Position numbers and translations under genes: made by a program | Notes under the pieces: model-generated | What the model saw: the letters and a program-made list of their open reading frames with translations, nothing else | Databases searched by the model: none | What the model was told of the DNA's origin: nothing | Part shown: positions 18,027-27,053 of the stretch, in pieces | Layout of the letters: each line of letters begins with the position of its first letter | Position numbering within the stretch: position 1 is the first letter of the stretch | Assembly (NCBI GenBank): GCA_900465915.1 | Contig: UBKJ01000007.1 | Coordinates: forward strand, 20,675 to 84,674 | Direction of reading: 5' to 3' | DNA from: Hyphomicrobiales bacterium | GTDB taxonomy: Bacteria; Pseudomonadota; Alphaproteobacteria; Rhizobiales; Rhizobiaceae | DNA: 64,000 nucleotides

Positions 18027-18986
18027 TCAGCGATTGACGATCTTGGCCTTCTTGCGCAGTTCCTCCAGATAGGACTTGCTCAGCTCGTTCGCCTTCTTTT
18101 CCTGTCCGGCGGCCGAATCCGTGCCTTCCATCGAGAAGACGAGCTGCGCCACGCGGTCGTCGTTGACCTGCCGCGTCGAGCAGACGGCGAGGAACTCCAC
18201 GCCCTTCTCGGTGTCGTGCGTCGGCGTGGTGCGGCCGACGCCGGCGGCCTTGACGTCCTTGCTCCACTCGTCCGGCAATTGCTGCTCGAGGATGCGGCCG
18301 AGGTCGCGCACCGTCACGTCGAGGGTGCCGAGCGCCTGCTGGCGGGTGGAGTCGCAGTTCTGGAAGCGGGCGCGCAGCGCGTTGGCCTCCTGCCGGCGCT
18401 TGGCCAGCACGCCGGCCGAGCGATTGGCGGCGGGGACGACGAAGATTACCTGCTGCAACTGATACTCGGTGGCGACGGGCTTCTTGCCGCCGTCCTTCAG
18501 CATGCGCTGCACGGCGTCCTGCTCGCTCATCATGCCGGTGGCGCGGAAGCGCGCGCTGACCAGGCGGCCCCAGCCCATTTGCACCATGATGAATTTCTTG
18601 AAATGGTCCGGCGTCACGCCGGCGTGGTCGAGCACCTGGTTGAGCTGCGCCACCTTCATCTTGTTGCGGCTGGCGAAGCCGGCATAGGCGGTCTCGACCT
18701 CCTGGTCGCTGACGGTGACGCCGCGCGCCTTCATCTCGACGCGCTTGAGCATTTCGTCGGTCAGCTCCTCGCGGGCCATCTGCTGGAGATTGCCCTTCTT
18801 GTGCTGCAATTTGAGGAAGGCCACGCGGTGCTGGATGTCGCCGTTGGTGATGGCGTTGCCGGAGACGATCACCCGGACCTCCGTGCTGCCGCCGCCGGCC
18901 GCGAAGGCCGCCTGCGGCGCCGCGCCCAGCGCCGTCAGGCAGACGGCGGCGCTCAAGGTGGAGGCGAAAAGGGATCGTGCAAACAT
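18027..18986 (-). CDS. surA: SurA-like periplasmic chaperone/peptidyl-prolyl isomerase
   Basis: A 319-residue exported protein (signal peptide ending near AAPQAAFAA) of the SurA N-domain family, which helps fold outer-membrane beta-barrels. The chaperone core includes [14 protein letters not shown] and [16 protein letters not shown], typical of SurA. Only one divergent parvulin-like segment is visible (around [13 protein letters not shown]), so it may act mainly as a chaperone. It lies between lptD, itself an outer-membrane client, and pdxA. A 172 bp gap separates it from lptD, so it may have its own promoter. Confidence 0.85.
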   Translation of the reverse strand: MFARSLFASTLSAAVCLTALGAAPQAAFAAGGGSTEVRVIVSGNAITNGDIQHRVAFLKLQHKKGNLQQMAREELTDEMLKRVEMKARGVTVSDQEVETAYAGFASRNKMKVAQLNQVLDHAGVTPDHFKKFIMVQMGWGRLVSARFRATGMMSEQDAVQRMLKDGGKKPVATEYQLQQVIFVVPAANRSAGVLAKRRQEANALRARFQNCDSTRQQALGTLDVTVRDLGRILEQQLPDEWSKDVKAAGVGRTTPTHDTEKGVEFLAVCSTRQVNDDRVAQLVFSMEGTDSAAGQEKKANELSKSYLEELRKKAKIVNR

Positions 18987-19159
18987 CGTCTTTCTTTCCC
19001 GGTTTCGTCCCGCCGCCTGGGTCTGTCTTCCGGCGGGCCCGATTGTGATGGAGCCGCTTTATCGTCTCATTGTGTCGCAATTCCGAACGGAAAAGCGCCG
19101 GCTCCGCGAGCTTAGAGCATTTCCCCGCGGACCGGAAGCGCGCGCCGCGCTCCCGGATG

Positions 19160-21535
19160 TCAGTTGGAGAAGGTTTTCGGTCCGGTGCCCACGTCGCCGA
19201 GCGTGCGGAACGAGATCTGGAAGCCGACCGTATGCGCGGTCGAGCTCTCGCCCGGATTGCGCGTCTGGATATAGGCCATCGAATAGGTGAAGCACTCGTC
19301 GTCATAGGCGAGGCCCGACGTGGCCTTGGTCAGCGTGTCCGACACCAGGTCGTAGGTGCCCGAGCCGAAGACGCGCCAGTTGTCGGCGAAGCGGTAGGAG
19401 GCGCCGCCGCCGACTTCCTGGCGCAGGTAGTTGTAGCCATAGGCGGGCTGCGGCGCGATATAGGCGTAGCGCGCCGACACCTGCAGCTTCGACCAGCTCT
19501 GCTGCGCTTCCAGTTCGCCGCGCTGGACGCTGAAATCGTCCTTGTCGAAGCGGCCGCGCGCCGCCAGCGCCAGGCCGGTCGAGTTCGACGCGCCCAGCAT
19601 CGCCACATAGTCCGAGCGCGCGCCCTGCAGGCCGGAATCCGCGCCGACATTGACGAAGTCGCTGGTTCCGTAGGAATTGACGCCGCCGAGCTGGAACGAC
19701 TGGCCGCCGAGGCCGTAGAGCGCCCAGTCGCTGTTGTTGAAATTGCCCGAATAGCGCACGCCCAGATTGGCGCGCGTGCCGCCCTCGACGCGGTCGTAGC
19801 CCGAGAACTTGTCGCGCGAGAACAGGTTGGTGGCGTCGAAGACGAAGCTCTGCGCGTCCTCGTTGGGAAGCTGGCCGGCGTAGCGCTCGTTGTTGCGCAC
19901 GAAGATCTGCGCTTCCGGCTCCAGGATATGGGTGGCGCTGGTGGTCGAGAACAGGATCGGCCAGCGCAGCTCCAGCCCGGCGGTGGCCATGGCGCGGAAG
20001 GCCTGCGAGCGCATCACCGCGTCGGTGTAGCCGGCGTCGGCCAGGTTGAAATTGGTGCTGTCGCCGATGGCGTCGCCGCGCAGCGCGAAGAGCGGCGTGA
20101 TCACCAGGCCCTGGTCGGTGATGAAGGTGCGCTTCCACTCCGCCTCGCTGGTCAGCCGCGCGTCCGTGCCGTTGATGCCCGCGAGCCGCGGGAACAGCGA
20201 GGTCGAGCCGTCGAGGCTGGTGGCGAAATCCGCGTCGTTGCGGTAGATCGCCTGCAGGTTGGTGTTGAAGTTCAGCTCGCCGCCCAGCACCGGCTCGGGC
20301 GCGGTATAGGAATAGTCGATGCTGGGGAACACCCAGGGCTGCTTGCCCGCCATGGCGTAGGGATCGCTCGACAGCAGCGATTCCTGCACGTTGAAATGAT
20401 AGAACCGCATGTCGAAATAATTGCGGTTGTTGACGCCGGTCAGATAGATCTGCGACGTCTGCGTGGCCTGGTTGTAGCCCTCGATATTGTAGGTGCGCGC
20501 GAAGTTGTGGTCGGACTCGAACATCACGTCCCAGCCGAACTTCCAGCGCGAATTGATCTCGAAGTCGCCCTTCGAGGCCACCATGCCGCGATTGCGTTTC
20601 TCGCTGTCGATGGTGGTGTCGTCGAAGGCGCCCGGCTTCATCTGGTGGATGCCGGCGATGCGGAAGTCGTAGGTTCCGTTTTCGAGCCGGTGCCGCCATT
20701 CGGCCTCGGTCAGGAAGCCCTGCTTGCTGTAGGCGGTCTCCGACAGCGTCATGTCGTAATTGGGCGCGAGCGCCCAGAAATAGGAATTCTTGATGCTGGC
20801 GCCGAGATTGTCCTTGTAGCCGATCATCGGGAACAGGAAGCCGCTCTTGCGCTTCACCGTCGGGTCGGCCATCTCGAAGGCCGGGAAATAGGCGAGCGGC
20901 ATGCCGAGAAACTCGAAGCGGCCATGCTCGAAGCGCACGCGCTTGGTGACGCTGTTCCAGATGATGCGGCGGGCCTTGATCTGCCACAGGACCGGCTTGT
21001 CCGGGTCCTTCTTGCACGGCTCGCAGGCCGTGTAGACGCCGTTGTTGAAGGTGGTGATCTCGCCGTTGCTGCGCTCGCCGCTCTCGGCCGCGAAGCGGGT
21101 GTTGTCCTGCGTCTCCACGCGCAGCCCGTTCACGAAGCCGTCGCGGAAGTCGTCGGTGACGTCCATATGGTCGGAATAGATCTTGTTGCCGCTGCGCTCG
21201 ACCACCTCGACGTCGCCGGTGGCGGTCATGCGCTTGGTCTGCTGGTTGTAGGTGACCTTGCGGGCGACCAGCCGGTTGCCGTCATATTCGATGCGCACCT
21301 TGCCCTGCGCCGTGACGGTGTTGTGGTCGCGGTCGTAGACGAGCTCGTCGGCCTGCAAAAGCATGCGGGCGTTGGGATCGCCCTTGTAGTTGGACGACAG
21401 GGCGTCCTGGGCGAAGGCCTGCGGTGCGGCGGCGACGGTGATGAAAGGCAAGGCAAGGACGCACGCCAACGCGGTCCCGCGCGCGAAGCGCGAGCGCCAA
21501 TGGGGCAATACCATGCGGGCGTGACTCAAACCCAC
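19160..21535 (-). CDS. lptD: LPS-assembly outer-membrane protein LptD
   Basis: A 791-residue outer-membrane beta-barrel that inserts lipopolysaccharide into the outer leaflet. After the signal peptide (ending near APQAFAQ) comes the periplasmic jellyroll with OstA-type repeats (LLQADELVYDRDHNTVTAQG), then CEPCKK and the barrel starting near FEHGRFEFLGMPLAYFPAF. The start is GTG at 21535, overlapping the lptG stop, with a perfect AAGGAGG inside lptG; the next ATG at 21514 has none. The Cys pair in CEPC suggests the usual disulfide control. Cotranscribed with lptF and lptG. Confidence 0.94.
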   Translation of the reverse strand: MGLSHARMVLPHWRSRFARGTALACVLALPFITVAAAPQAFAQDALSSNYKGDPNARMLLQADELVYDRDHNTVTAQGKVRIEYDGNRLVARKVTYNQQTKRMTATGDVEVVERSGNKIYSDHMDVTDDFRDGFVNGLRVETQDNTRFAAESGERSNGEITTFNNGVYTACEPCKKDPDKPVLWQIKARRIIWNSVTKRVRFEHGRFEFLGMPLAYFPAFEMADPTVKRKSGFLFPMIGYKDNLGASIKNSYFWALAPNYDMTLSETAYSKQGFLTEAEWRHRLENGTYDFRIAGIHQMKPGAFDDTTIDSEKRNRGMVASKGDFEINSRWKFGWDVMFESDHNFARTYNIEGYNQATQTSQIYLTGVNNRNYFDMRFYHFNVQESLLSSDPYAMAGKQPWVFPSIDYSYTAPEPVLGGELNFNTNLQAIYRNDADFATSLDGSTSLFPRLAGINGTDARLTSEAEWKRTFITDQGLVITPLFALRGDAIGDSTNFNLADAGYTDAVMRSQAFRAMATAGLELRWPILFSTTSATHILEPEAQIFVRNNERYAGQLPNEDAQSFVFDATNLFSRDKFSGYDRVEGGTRANLGVRYSGNFNNSDWALYGLGGQSFQLGGVNSYGTSDFVNVGADSGLQGARSDYVAMLGASNSTGLALAARGRFDKDDFSVQRGELEAQQSWSKLQVSARYAYIAPQPAYGYNYLRQEVGGGASYRFADNWRVFGSGTYDLVSDTLTKATSGLAYDDECFTYSMAYIQTRNPGESSTAHTVGFQISFRTLGDVGTGPKTFSN

Positions 21536-22623
21536 TAACCATCCTCCTTGTGCAAAAGAAAGGAGACACCAAAGAATGTCGCGATGACGACCGGAACCCA
21601 GGCGGCCACGAACGGCGGGACGAATCCCGCGTTCCCGAACGCCTTCACCAGCACCGAGACGACATAAAGCATGAAGCCTGCCAGAACGCCACCCAGAATC
21701 ATCGCTCCCGATTGGCCGAACCGCACAAATTTGAGCGACACCGTGGCGGCGATCAGCGTCATGGCCATCAGCAGCGCCGGCAAAGCCAGAAGCGACTGGT
21801 ATTGCATGTCAAATGCGTTCGCCGAGTAGCCGAAGGAGCGCGCCACCTCGACCTTGTGGCGAAGCTGCGTGAAGGGGATCGTGTCGGGGGAGGCGAGCTG
21901 CTCCTCGACATATTCGGGGCGGAGCTGCGTGGCGATCTGGAAAGTATCCAGATGGCGCGGCTCCTCGCCGCGCGCGAATCGCGTCACGTCGGTCAGGAGC
22001 CAGTGGCCGGTCTGCAATTCGGCGCGGTGCGCGTCGTAGCGCTCCTTGATGTTCTTCTGGTCGTCGAAGCGGATGAAGGTCGCGTCGATCAGCGTCTTGC
22101 CGTGGTCGAGGATGTTGCGCGTGCCGATGATGGTCTCGCCCTCGTCGGTCTTCTGGCGCAGCCACGGGTCGCGCAGCGCCGAGGCGTCGGCGGCCTTGCC
22201 GGATTTCCACGTCGTGGCGATCTCGTTGGCCTTGGCGAAGCCGTGGGCGGCGAGGGGGTTGAGGACGAAGATCGTCGCCAGTCCGAACAAAAATGCGCCG
22301 AGGCAGGCCGGCAGCAGGAACTGCCAGGCCGACACGCCGACCGAGCGCGCCACCACCAGCTCGTATTTGCGGTTGAGCGAGATCAGCGTCGTCATGGCCG
22401 AGAACAGCGCCACGAAGGGCACCATCTGCTGCATGATGAAGGGCACGCGCATGGCCGAGATGCCGAGCGCCGCCCATACCGAATAGGCGGGCAGGTTCGA
22501 CATCTTGCTGGCGTTCTCGGTGAAGTCGAGAAGCAGCGTCAAGGCGAAGATGCCGAGCAGGAAATAGAGCGTGATCTGCACGTAGCGCGTGAAGAAATAG
22601 CGTCCGAGGGTCCAGCCGATCAT
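21535..22623 (-). CDS. lptG: LPS export ABC transporter permease LptG
   Basis: A 362-residue inner-membrane permease of the LptB2FG exporter, which pulls lipopolysaccharide from the inner membrane and passes it to LptC-LptA-LptD. Six membrane segments surround a periplasmic beta-jellyroll (about residues 120-250). The N-terminal MIGWTLGRYFFTRYVQ and the first loop MSNLPAYSVWAALGISAM are typical. The start at 22623 forms an ATGA overlap with lptF, and the stop overlaps the lptD GTG, so all three are likely translationally coupled. Confidence 0.93.
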   Translation of the reverse strand: MIGWTLGRYFFTRYVQITLYFLLGIFALTLLLDFTENASKMSNLPAYSVWAALGISAMRVPFIMQQMVPFVALFSAMTTLISLNRKYELVVARSVGVSAWQFLLPACLGAFLFGLATIFVLNPLAAHGFAKANEIATTWKSGKAADASALRDPWLRQKTDEGETIIGTRNILDHGKTLIDATFIRFDDQKNIKERYDAHRAELQTGHWLLTDVTRFARGEEPRHLDTFQIATQLRPEYVEEQLASPDTIPFTQLRHKVEVARSFGYSANAFDMQYQSLLALPALLMAMTLIAATVSLKFVRFGQSGAMILGGVLAGFMLYVVSVLVKAFGNAGFVPPFVAAWVPVVIATFFGVSFLLHKEDG

Positions 22624-23828
22624 GCGCGCCCTCCCGCGTCGCCCCGGAAGCGCGACAGGAGCCGCGCCACCAGCGCCGGGCCGAGCTGGCGCACGCGGTC
22701 GAAGGCGTCGAGCATGCGGTCGTGCCACTTGGCGGGCAGGCCGATCCTTCGCCCGGTGGCGACCATATAGCCCGCCGCCGCCATGACGCCGAGCGGCGCC
22801 AGATACATCACCACCATGTAGTTCTCGTCCTGGTCGGCGCGGTCGGAGGCGAAATAACCGGCCCAGTAGACCAGAAGCGCGATGGAGATGGCGGTGAAGG
22901 AGGCCGACACCCGCGCCTCGCGATGCGAGCGGGAATCGCCCGCCACCGCCAGCGCGATCAGCGCGAAGACCACCGGATAGAGCCAGCGCGACAGGCGGCG
23001 GTTCAGTTCGGCGCGATAACGCAGCGGCCGCGTCTGCAGGGTCGGGTCGTTGGGATCGGGATGCATCAGATAGGGCAGCGGCCGGTCCTTGGCGTAGATC
23101 ACCATCTCGTCGCCGGCGGTGGCGAACTGGCTGAGGTCGAAGGCGTAGGAGTTGAACTTGATGATCGAGACGGTGCCGTCCGACACGTTGCGCCGCTGCA
23201 CCTCGCCGTTGCGCATCAGGAGCATCTCGCCCTGCGGCGTGCTCGCCACCGCGCCGTCGGCGGCGTAGTAGATGAGGTCGAGGCTCGGGTCGCGCGTGTC
23301 GGCGATGAACAGCCCGCCGATGCCGCCGTCGGCGCGCCGCTCGGCGATCTGGATGTAGAGATTGTCGGCGAGCTTGCGGAAGCTGCCGTCCTGCACGATG
23401 ACGTTGAGCAGGTCGGCGCTGGCCTCGGCCATCATGGCGCGCATGTTGAGGCTGGCGTAGGGCGCGACGAAATTGGAGACGACGAAGGACATGGCCGACA
23501 GCGCCAGCGCCAGGCCCAGGATCGGCCGCGTCACCACGCTGCGCGGCGCGCCGGAGGCGTTGATGACCACGAGCTCGGAATCCTGGTTCATGGTCGACAG
23601 CGTCTGCGTGATGGCGATGATCAGCGCGAAGGGCGTGACCAGCGGGATCGCCGACGGGATCAGCAGCGAGGAGAAGCGCACGATCGTCGTGAAGGTCTGG
23701 CCGCTGGTGGTCAGGAAGTCGATGCGCTGCAGCACCTGCACGGTCCAGGTGATGCCGACCGCCGCGCCCATCACGGCGAAATACATGACGGCCACCCGGC
23801 GCAAGATGTACAACTCTAACAGTCGCAT
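22620..23828 (-). CDS. lptF: LPS export ABC transporter permease LptF
   Basis: A 402-residue inner-membrane permease that pairs with LptG. Motifs: MRLLELYILRRVAVMYF at the N-terminus, PFALIIAITQTLSTMNQDSE in the coupling-helix region, then a periplasmic jellyroll and the C-terminal helices. The C-terminal cytoplasmic tail (about residues 355-402) is basic. It is the promoter-proximal gene of the minus operon, and 317 bp separate its start from the divergent pepA. Confidence 0.93.
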   Translation of the reverse strand: MRLLELYILRRVAVMYFAVMGAAVGITWTVQVLQRIDFLTTSGQTFTTIVRFSSLLIPSAIPLVTPFALIIAITQTLSTMNQDSELVVINASGAPRSVVTRPILGLALALSAMSFVVSNFVAPYASLNMRAMMAEASADLLNVIVQDGSFRKLADNLYIQIAERRADGGIGGLFIADTRDPSLDLIYYAADGAVASTPQGEMLLMRNGEVQRRNVSDGTVSIIKFNSYAFDLSQFATAGDEMVIYAKDRPLPYLMHPDPNDPTLQTRPLRYRAELNRRLSRWLYPVVFALIALAVAGDSRSHREARVSASFTAISIALLVYWAGYFASDRADQDENYMVVMYLAPLGVMAAAGYMVATGRRIGLPAKWHDRMLDAFDRVRQLGPALVARLLSRFRGDAGGRA

Positions 23829-24145
23829 GAGTGGAGTCTACATCCCGGTTCCGTTGGGGAGCCGCTCCGAAGGGACGAGGGCTCGCGTTTATGATCCAGT
23901 CTAGGGGCGGTTGGCTAACATCGTCCCAACAAAGGCAGTTAACAAACTCTGAAGCGGCGTCAAGGGCGCCGCCGCCACAGTCGCGGCGCGTTTTGCGCGC
24001 CTGCCTATCAATTCGCCGCGGTTAACGCAAATCTGATCGGCTTTAGGTCCGGCTCACGACTTGGGCTTGCGGTTTCGCCATAATCGTCTCACATGAGTGG
24101 GAAAAAATCGCGGCGCCAATGCGTCGTTTCTCAATCGGAGTCATC
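23829..24145. other. divergent intergenic region lptF/pepA
   Basis: 317 bp holding the two divergent 5' leaders. It is distinctly richer in A+T than the genes around it (TTAACAAACTCTG, GTTAACGCAAATCTG). A CATAAT -10-like hexamer about 65 bp before the pepA start has no good -35. I see no RNA gene or operator with clear symmetry. Confidence 0.4.
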
Positions 24146-25642
24146 ATGTCCAAACGTCCTTCCATCTCCTTCAGCGAATTTTCGGCGCCGGAAAAGGGCG
24201 TGGCCATCGTGCTGGTCGCCAAGGGCGGCGCCTTCTGCGACGAGGCCGCGCAGGCCGCGGGCGGGGCCGACAGGATCGCCCGCATCGCCGAGATCACCGG
24301 CTTTTCCGGCGCCCTGGGCAAGACCGCCGAGGCGGTGGCGACGACCGCCGGCGGCGTCGAGAAGATCGTGCTGGTGGGCGTGGGCGAGCCGGGCCAGCTC
24401 GGCAACGACGACTGGATCCGCATCGGCGGCGCGGCCTTTTCGCGAATCGGCAAGGGCGAGCGCGCCACGCTGACGCTGGCCGTGCCCGACACGTCGGTGG
24501 CCGGCGACGAGGCGGCGGACGTGGCGCTGGGCATGATTTTGCGCGCCTACGCCTTCGACCGCTACAAGACCAAGAAGAAGGACGACAACGGCGAGACCGG
24601 CAAGCACGCCGCCAAGGTGACGATCTGCGTCGCCGACCCCAAGAGCGCCGGCAAGGCCTTCGAGGTCGCGGAAGCCGTGGCCGACGGCGTCGTGCAGGCG
24701 CGCGACCTCGTCAACGAGCCGGCCAACGCGCTCGGCCCGGTCGAATTCGCCGAGGAGGCGGAGAAGCTGGAGAAGCTCGGCGTCAAGGTCGAGGTGCTGG
24801 GCGAGAAGGAGATGCGCAAGCTCGGCATGGGCGCGCTTCTCGGCGTGGCGCAGGGCTCGGCCCGTCCGCCGCGGCTGGTGGTGATGGAATGGCATGGGGC
24901 CAAGTCCAAGGAGCAGCCGGTGGCCTTCGTCGGCAAGGGCGTGGTCTTCGACACCGGCGGCATCTCGATCAAGCCCGCCGCCAACATGGAGGACATGAAG
25001 GGCGACATGGGCGGCGCGGCCGCCGTGACCGGCCTGATGCGCGCGCTCGCCGGCCGCAAGGCCAGGGTCAACGCCATCGGCGTCATCGGGCTGGTCGAGA
25101 ACATGCCCGACGGCGCGGCGCAGCGCCCGGGCGACATCGTCACGTCCATGTCGGGCCAGACCATCGAGATCATCAACACCGACGCCGAGGGCCGCCTCGT
25201 GCTGGCCGACGCGCTGCATTACACCAACGAGCGCTTCAAGCCGCGCTTCATGGTCAATCTCGCGACGCTGACCGGCGCCATCATGGTGGCGCTCGGCTCG
25301 CACCACGCCGGCCTGTTCTGCAACGACGACGAGCTGGCCGACCAGCTCTACGACGCCGGCCAGGCGACGGGCGAGAAGCTGTGGCGCATGCCGCTCGGCA
25401 AGGAATACGACAAGATGATCGATTCCAAATTCGCCGACATGAAGAACAGCGCCGGCCGCATGGCGGGCTCCATCACGGCGGCGCAGTTCCTCAAGCGCTT
25501 CGTCGGCGACACGCCTTGGGCGCATCTCGACGTGGCCGGCACGGCGATGGATTCGATCTCCAGCGAATACAGCCAGAGCTGGGCCTCGGGCTTCGGCGTG
25601 CGGCTGCTCGACCGCCTCGTGCGCGACCATTTCGAGAACTAG
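24146..25642 (+). CDS. pepA: cytosol (leucyl) aminopeptidase, M17 family
   Basis: A 498-residue two-metal aminopeptidase that removes N-terminal residues from peptides; the family also has DNA-binding roles in some bacteria. The catalytic C-terminal domain shows [16 protein letters not shown] (Lys and Asp ligands), the bicarbonate-site region and the signature [14 protein letters not shown]. The start at 24146 follows a GGAG 6 bp upstream. The TAG stop directly abuts a palindromic repeat at 25642-25685. holC follows, the usual pepA-holC order. Confidence 0.95.
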   Translation: MSKRPSISFSEFSAPEKGVAIVLVAKGGAFCDEAAQAAGGADRIARIAEITGFSGALGKTAEAVATTAGGVEKIVLVGVGEPGQLGNDDWIRIGGAAFSRIGKGERATLTLAVPDTSVAGDEAADVALGMILRAYAFDRYKTKKKDDNGETGKHAAKVTICVADPKSAGKAFEVAEAVADGVVQARDLVNEPANALGPVEFAEEAEKLEKLGVKVEVLGEKEMRKLGMGALLGVAQGSARPPRLVVMEWHGAKSKEQPVAFVGKGVVFDTGGISIKPAANMEDMKGDMGGAAAVTGLMRALAGRKARVNAIGVIGLVENMPDGAAQRPGDIVTSMSGQTIEIINTDAEGRLVLADALHYTNERFKPRFMVNLATLTGAIMVALGSHHAGLFCNDDELADQLYDAGQATGEKLWRMPLGKEYDKMIDSKFADMKNSAGRMAGSITAAQFLKRFVGDTPWAHLDVAGTAMDSISSEYSQSWASGFGVRLLDRLVRDHFEN

Positions 25643-25685
25643 CAATTCCAGGAAAAGTGCGAAGCGGTTTTCCGTCCGGAATTGC
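25642..25685. repeat. palindromic intergenic repeat (Rhizobiales type), copy 1
   Basis: Inverted arms GCAATTCC (25642-25649) and GGAATTGC (25678-25685), with a second inner pair GGAAAA/TTTTCC. The inner core AAAAGTGCG-A-AGCGGTTTT recurs, with one substitution, at about 46711 in this window. Similar elements are, from memory, abundant between genes in Rhizobiales. Its position right after the pepA stop would let it fold as an mRNA 3'-end hairpin. Confidence 0.75.
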
Positions 25686-25758
25686 GAAAAAGGAAAATGA
25701 AACAGTACCATAGGGCGGAGATCGGAATCACTTTCTCCGCCCCCATACGGACCCGGCG

Positions 25759-26208
25759 ATGGCTGAAATCCTGTTCTACCACCTCACCGAATCGACGCTC
25801 GACGAAGCCCTGCCGGGCCTTGTCGAGCGCTCGGTCGCGCGCGGCTGGCGCGTGGCGATCCAGACGGTGAGCGAGGAGCGGCGCGACGCGCTGGACAATC
25901 TGCTCTGGACCTTTTCCGACGCCTCCTTCGTCGCCCACGGCACGGACAAGGAGCCCTATCCCGACCGCCAGCCGGTGCTGCTGACCACCACGGAGGCCAA
26001 TCCGAACGGGGCCTCGGTGCGCTTCCTGGTCGAGGGCGCGGCGCTGGCCGATCCGGGCGCCTATGAGCGCATCGTGGTCATGTTCGACGGCCACGACCAG
26101 GACCAGCTCGACCATGCCCGCGCGCAATGGAAGGCTTTCAAGGCCGGAGACCACGCGCTCACCTACTGGCAGCAGACGCAGGACCGCCGCTGGGAGCGGA
26201 AAGCCTGA
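25759..26208 (+). CDS. holC: DNA polymerase III subunit chi
   Basis: A 149-residue HolC-family protein, the clamp-loader-associated subunit that contacts SSB during replication. The family pattern is clear: MAEILFYHLTESTLDEALPG, DNLLWTFSDASFVAHG, and VMFDGHDQDQLDHARAQWK near the C-terminus. Its TGA overlaps the ATG of the next gene as TGATG. Confidence 0.92.
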   Translation: MAEILFYHLTESTLDEALPGLVERSVARGWRVAIQTVSEERRDALDNLLWTFSDASFVAHGTDKEPYPDRQPVLLTTTEANPNGASVRFLVEGAALADPGAYERIVVMFDGHDQDQLDHARAQWKAFKAGDHALTYWQQTQDRRWERKA

Positions 26209-26771
26209 TGCGCCCTATTTTCTTCGTCATGATCGCCGTCGGGCTGGCGCTGGGGCTGGGCTATCCGTGGTGGCTGAGGCATTTCTCCGGCGACGAGATC
26301 GGCCGCTACACGCTGCTCGAAAACCGCGCCGCCGGCTTCAAGGTGCGCGAGGTGCGGCTGTCGGCCGCCGACGCGCCGGTGCGGGTCTTCATCGACGCCA
26401 CGCCCATGCCCGGCTACGCCCCCGCCGCCAACCGCACGGCGATGACGCTGGCGGTAAGCCGCGACGGCCAGCCGGTGCTGTCACAGCGGCTCGATTTCGC
26501 CGCGCAGAGCGGCTCGACCAGCCACCCCGAGCCGCGCGACGCCGGCGTGCTGCGCCAGAGCGCCGGCGACATCGACCCGGTGCTGCCGGGCGACTACGCC
26601 TTCCGGCTGGTCTGGGGCGCGGCGGACGGCTTGCAGATCTCCCATGTCGACCTGGTGCTGCGGCGCGGGGCGGAGACGCCCGACGACGCCTACACCACCG
26701 CCGGGCTGGTCATCGGCGTTCTCGGCCTCTATGGCCTGATGCGCACGCGGCTGCGCCGCCCGCAGGCCTGA
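26208..26771 (+). CDS. membrane-anchored protein, function unknown
   Basis: A 187-residue protein with an N-terminal membrane segment or signal anchor (IFFVMIAVGLALGLGYPWW), an extracytoplasmic beta-rich domain (VREVRLSAADAPVRVFIDA) and a C-terminal membrane segment (about residues 165-180) before a basic tail. Two flanking helices with a small periplasmic domain suggest a structural or binding role. I do not recognise a named family. It is coupled to holC, and a second small membrane protein gene follows after 5 bp. Confidence 0.72.
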   Translation: MRPIFFVMIAVGLALGLGYPWWLRHFSGDEIGRYTLLENRAAGFKVREVRLSAADAPVRVFIDATPMPGYAPAANRTAMTLAVSRDGQPVLSQRLDFAAQSGSTSHPEPRDAGVLRQSAGDIDPVLPGDYAFRLVWGAADGLQISHVDLVLRRGAETPDDAYTTAGLVIGVLGLYGLMRTRLRRPQA

Positions 26772-26776
26772 CCCGC

Positions 26777-27043
26777 ATGGCCGCGCTCGACCGTCTTCTG
26801 CTGCTGCTTCTGGCCGCGCTCGTCGCCATGATCGCGCTGATCCCGCCGATGGAGATGGGCCTGTTCGGCTCGTCCTTCGAGGGATCGAGCGGCTACATGG
26901 CCATGTTCGTGGCCTTCCCGGCGCTCACCGCCGTGCTGGCCGTGCTCGCGGTCCGCTTCACGCCGCGCCCGCTGCCCAAAGCCTTGCGCATCGGCGGCTG
27001 GGGGCTGGTCGGGCTCGTCTATATCGTCTTTTTCGCGCCGTGA
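26777..27043 (+). CDS. small integral membrane protein, function unknown
   Basis: An 88-residue protein with three predicted membrane helices (LLLLLLAALVAMIALI, YMAMFVAFPALTAVLAVLAV, IGGWGLVGLVYIVFFA). It starts 5 bp after the preceding membrane-protein stop, so the two are very likely cotranscribed with holC and may act together. The 3' end lies 10 bp from the stop of the convergent ABC-F gene. Confidence 0.65.
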   Translation: MAALDRLLLLLLAALVAMIALIPPMEMGLFGSSFEGSSGYMAMFVAFPALTAVLAVLAVRFTPRPLPKALRIGGWGLVGLVYIVFFAP

Positions 27044-27053
27044 GGCGGGCGGA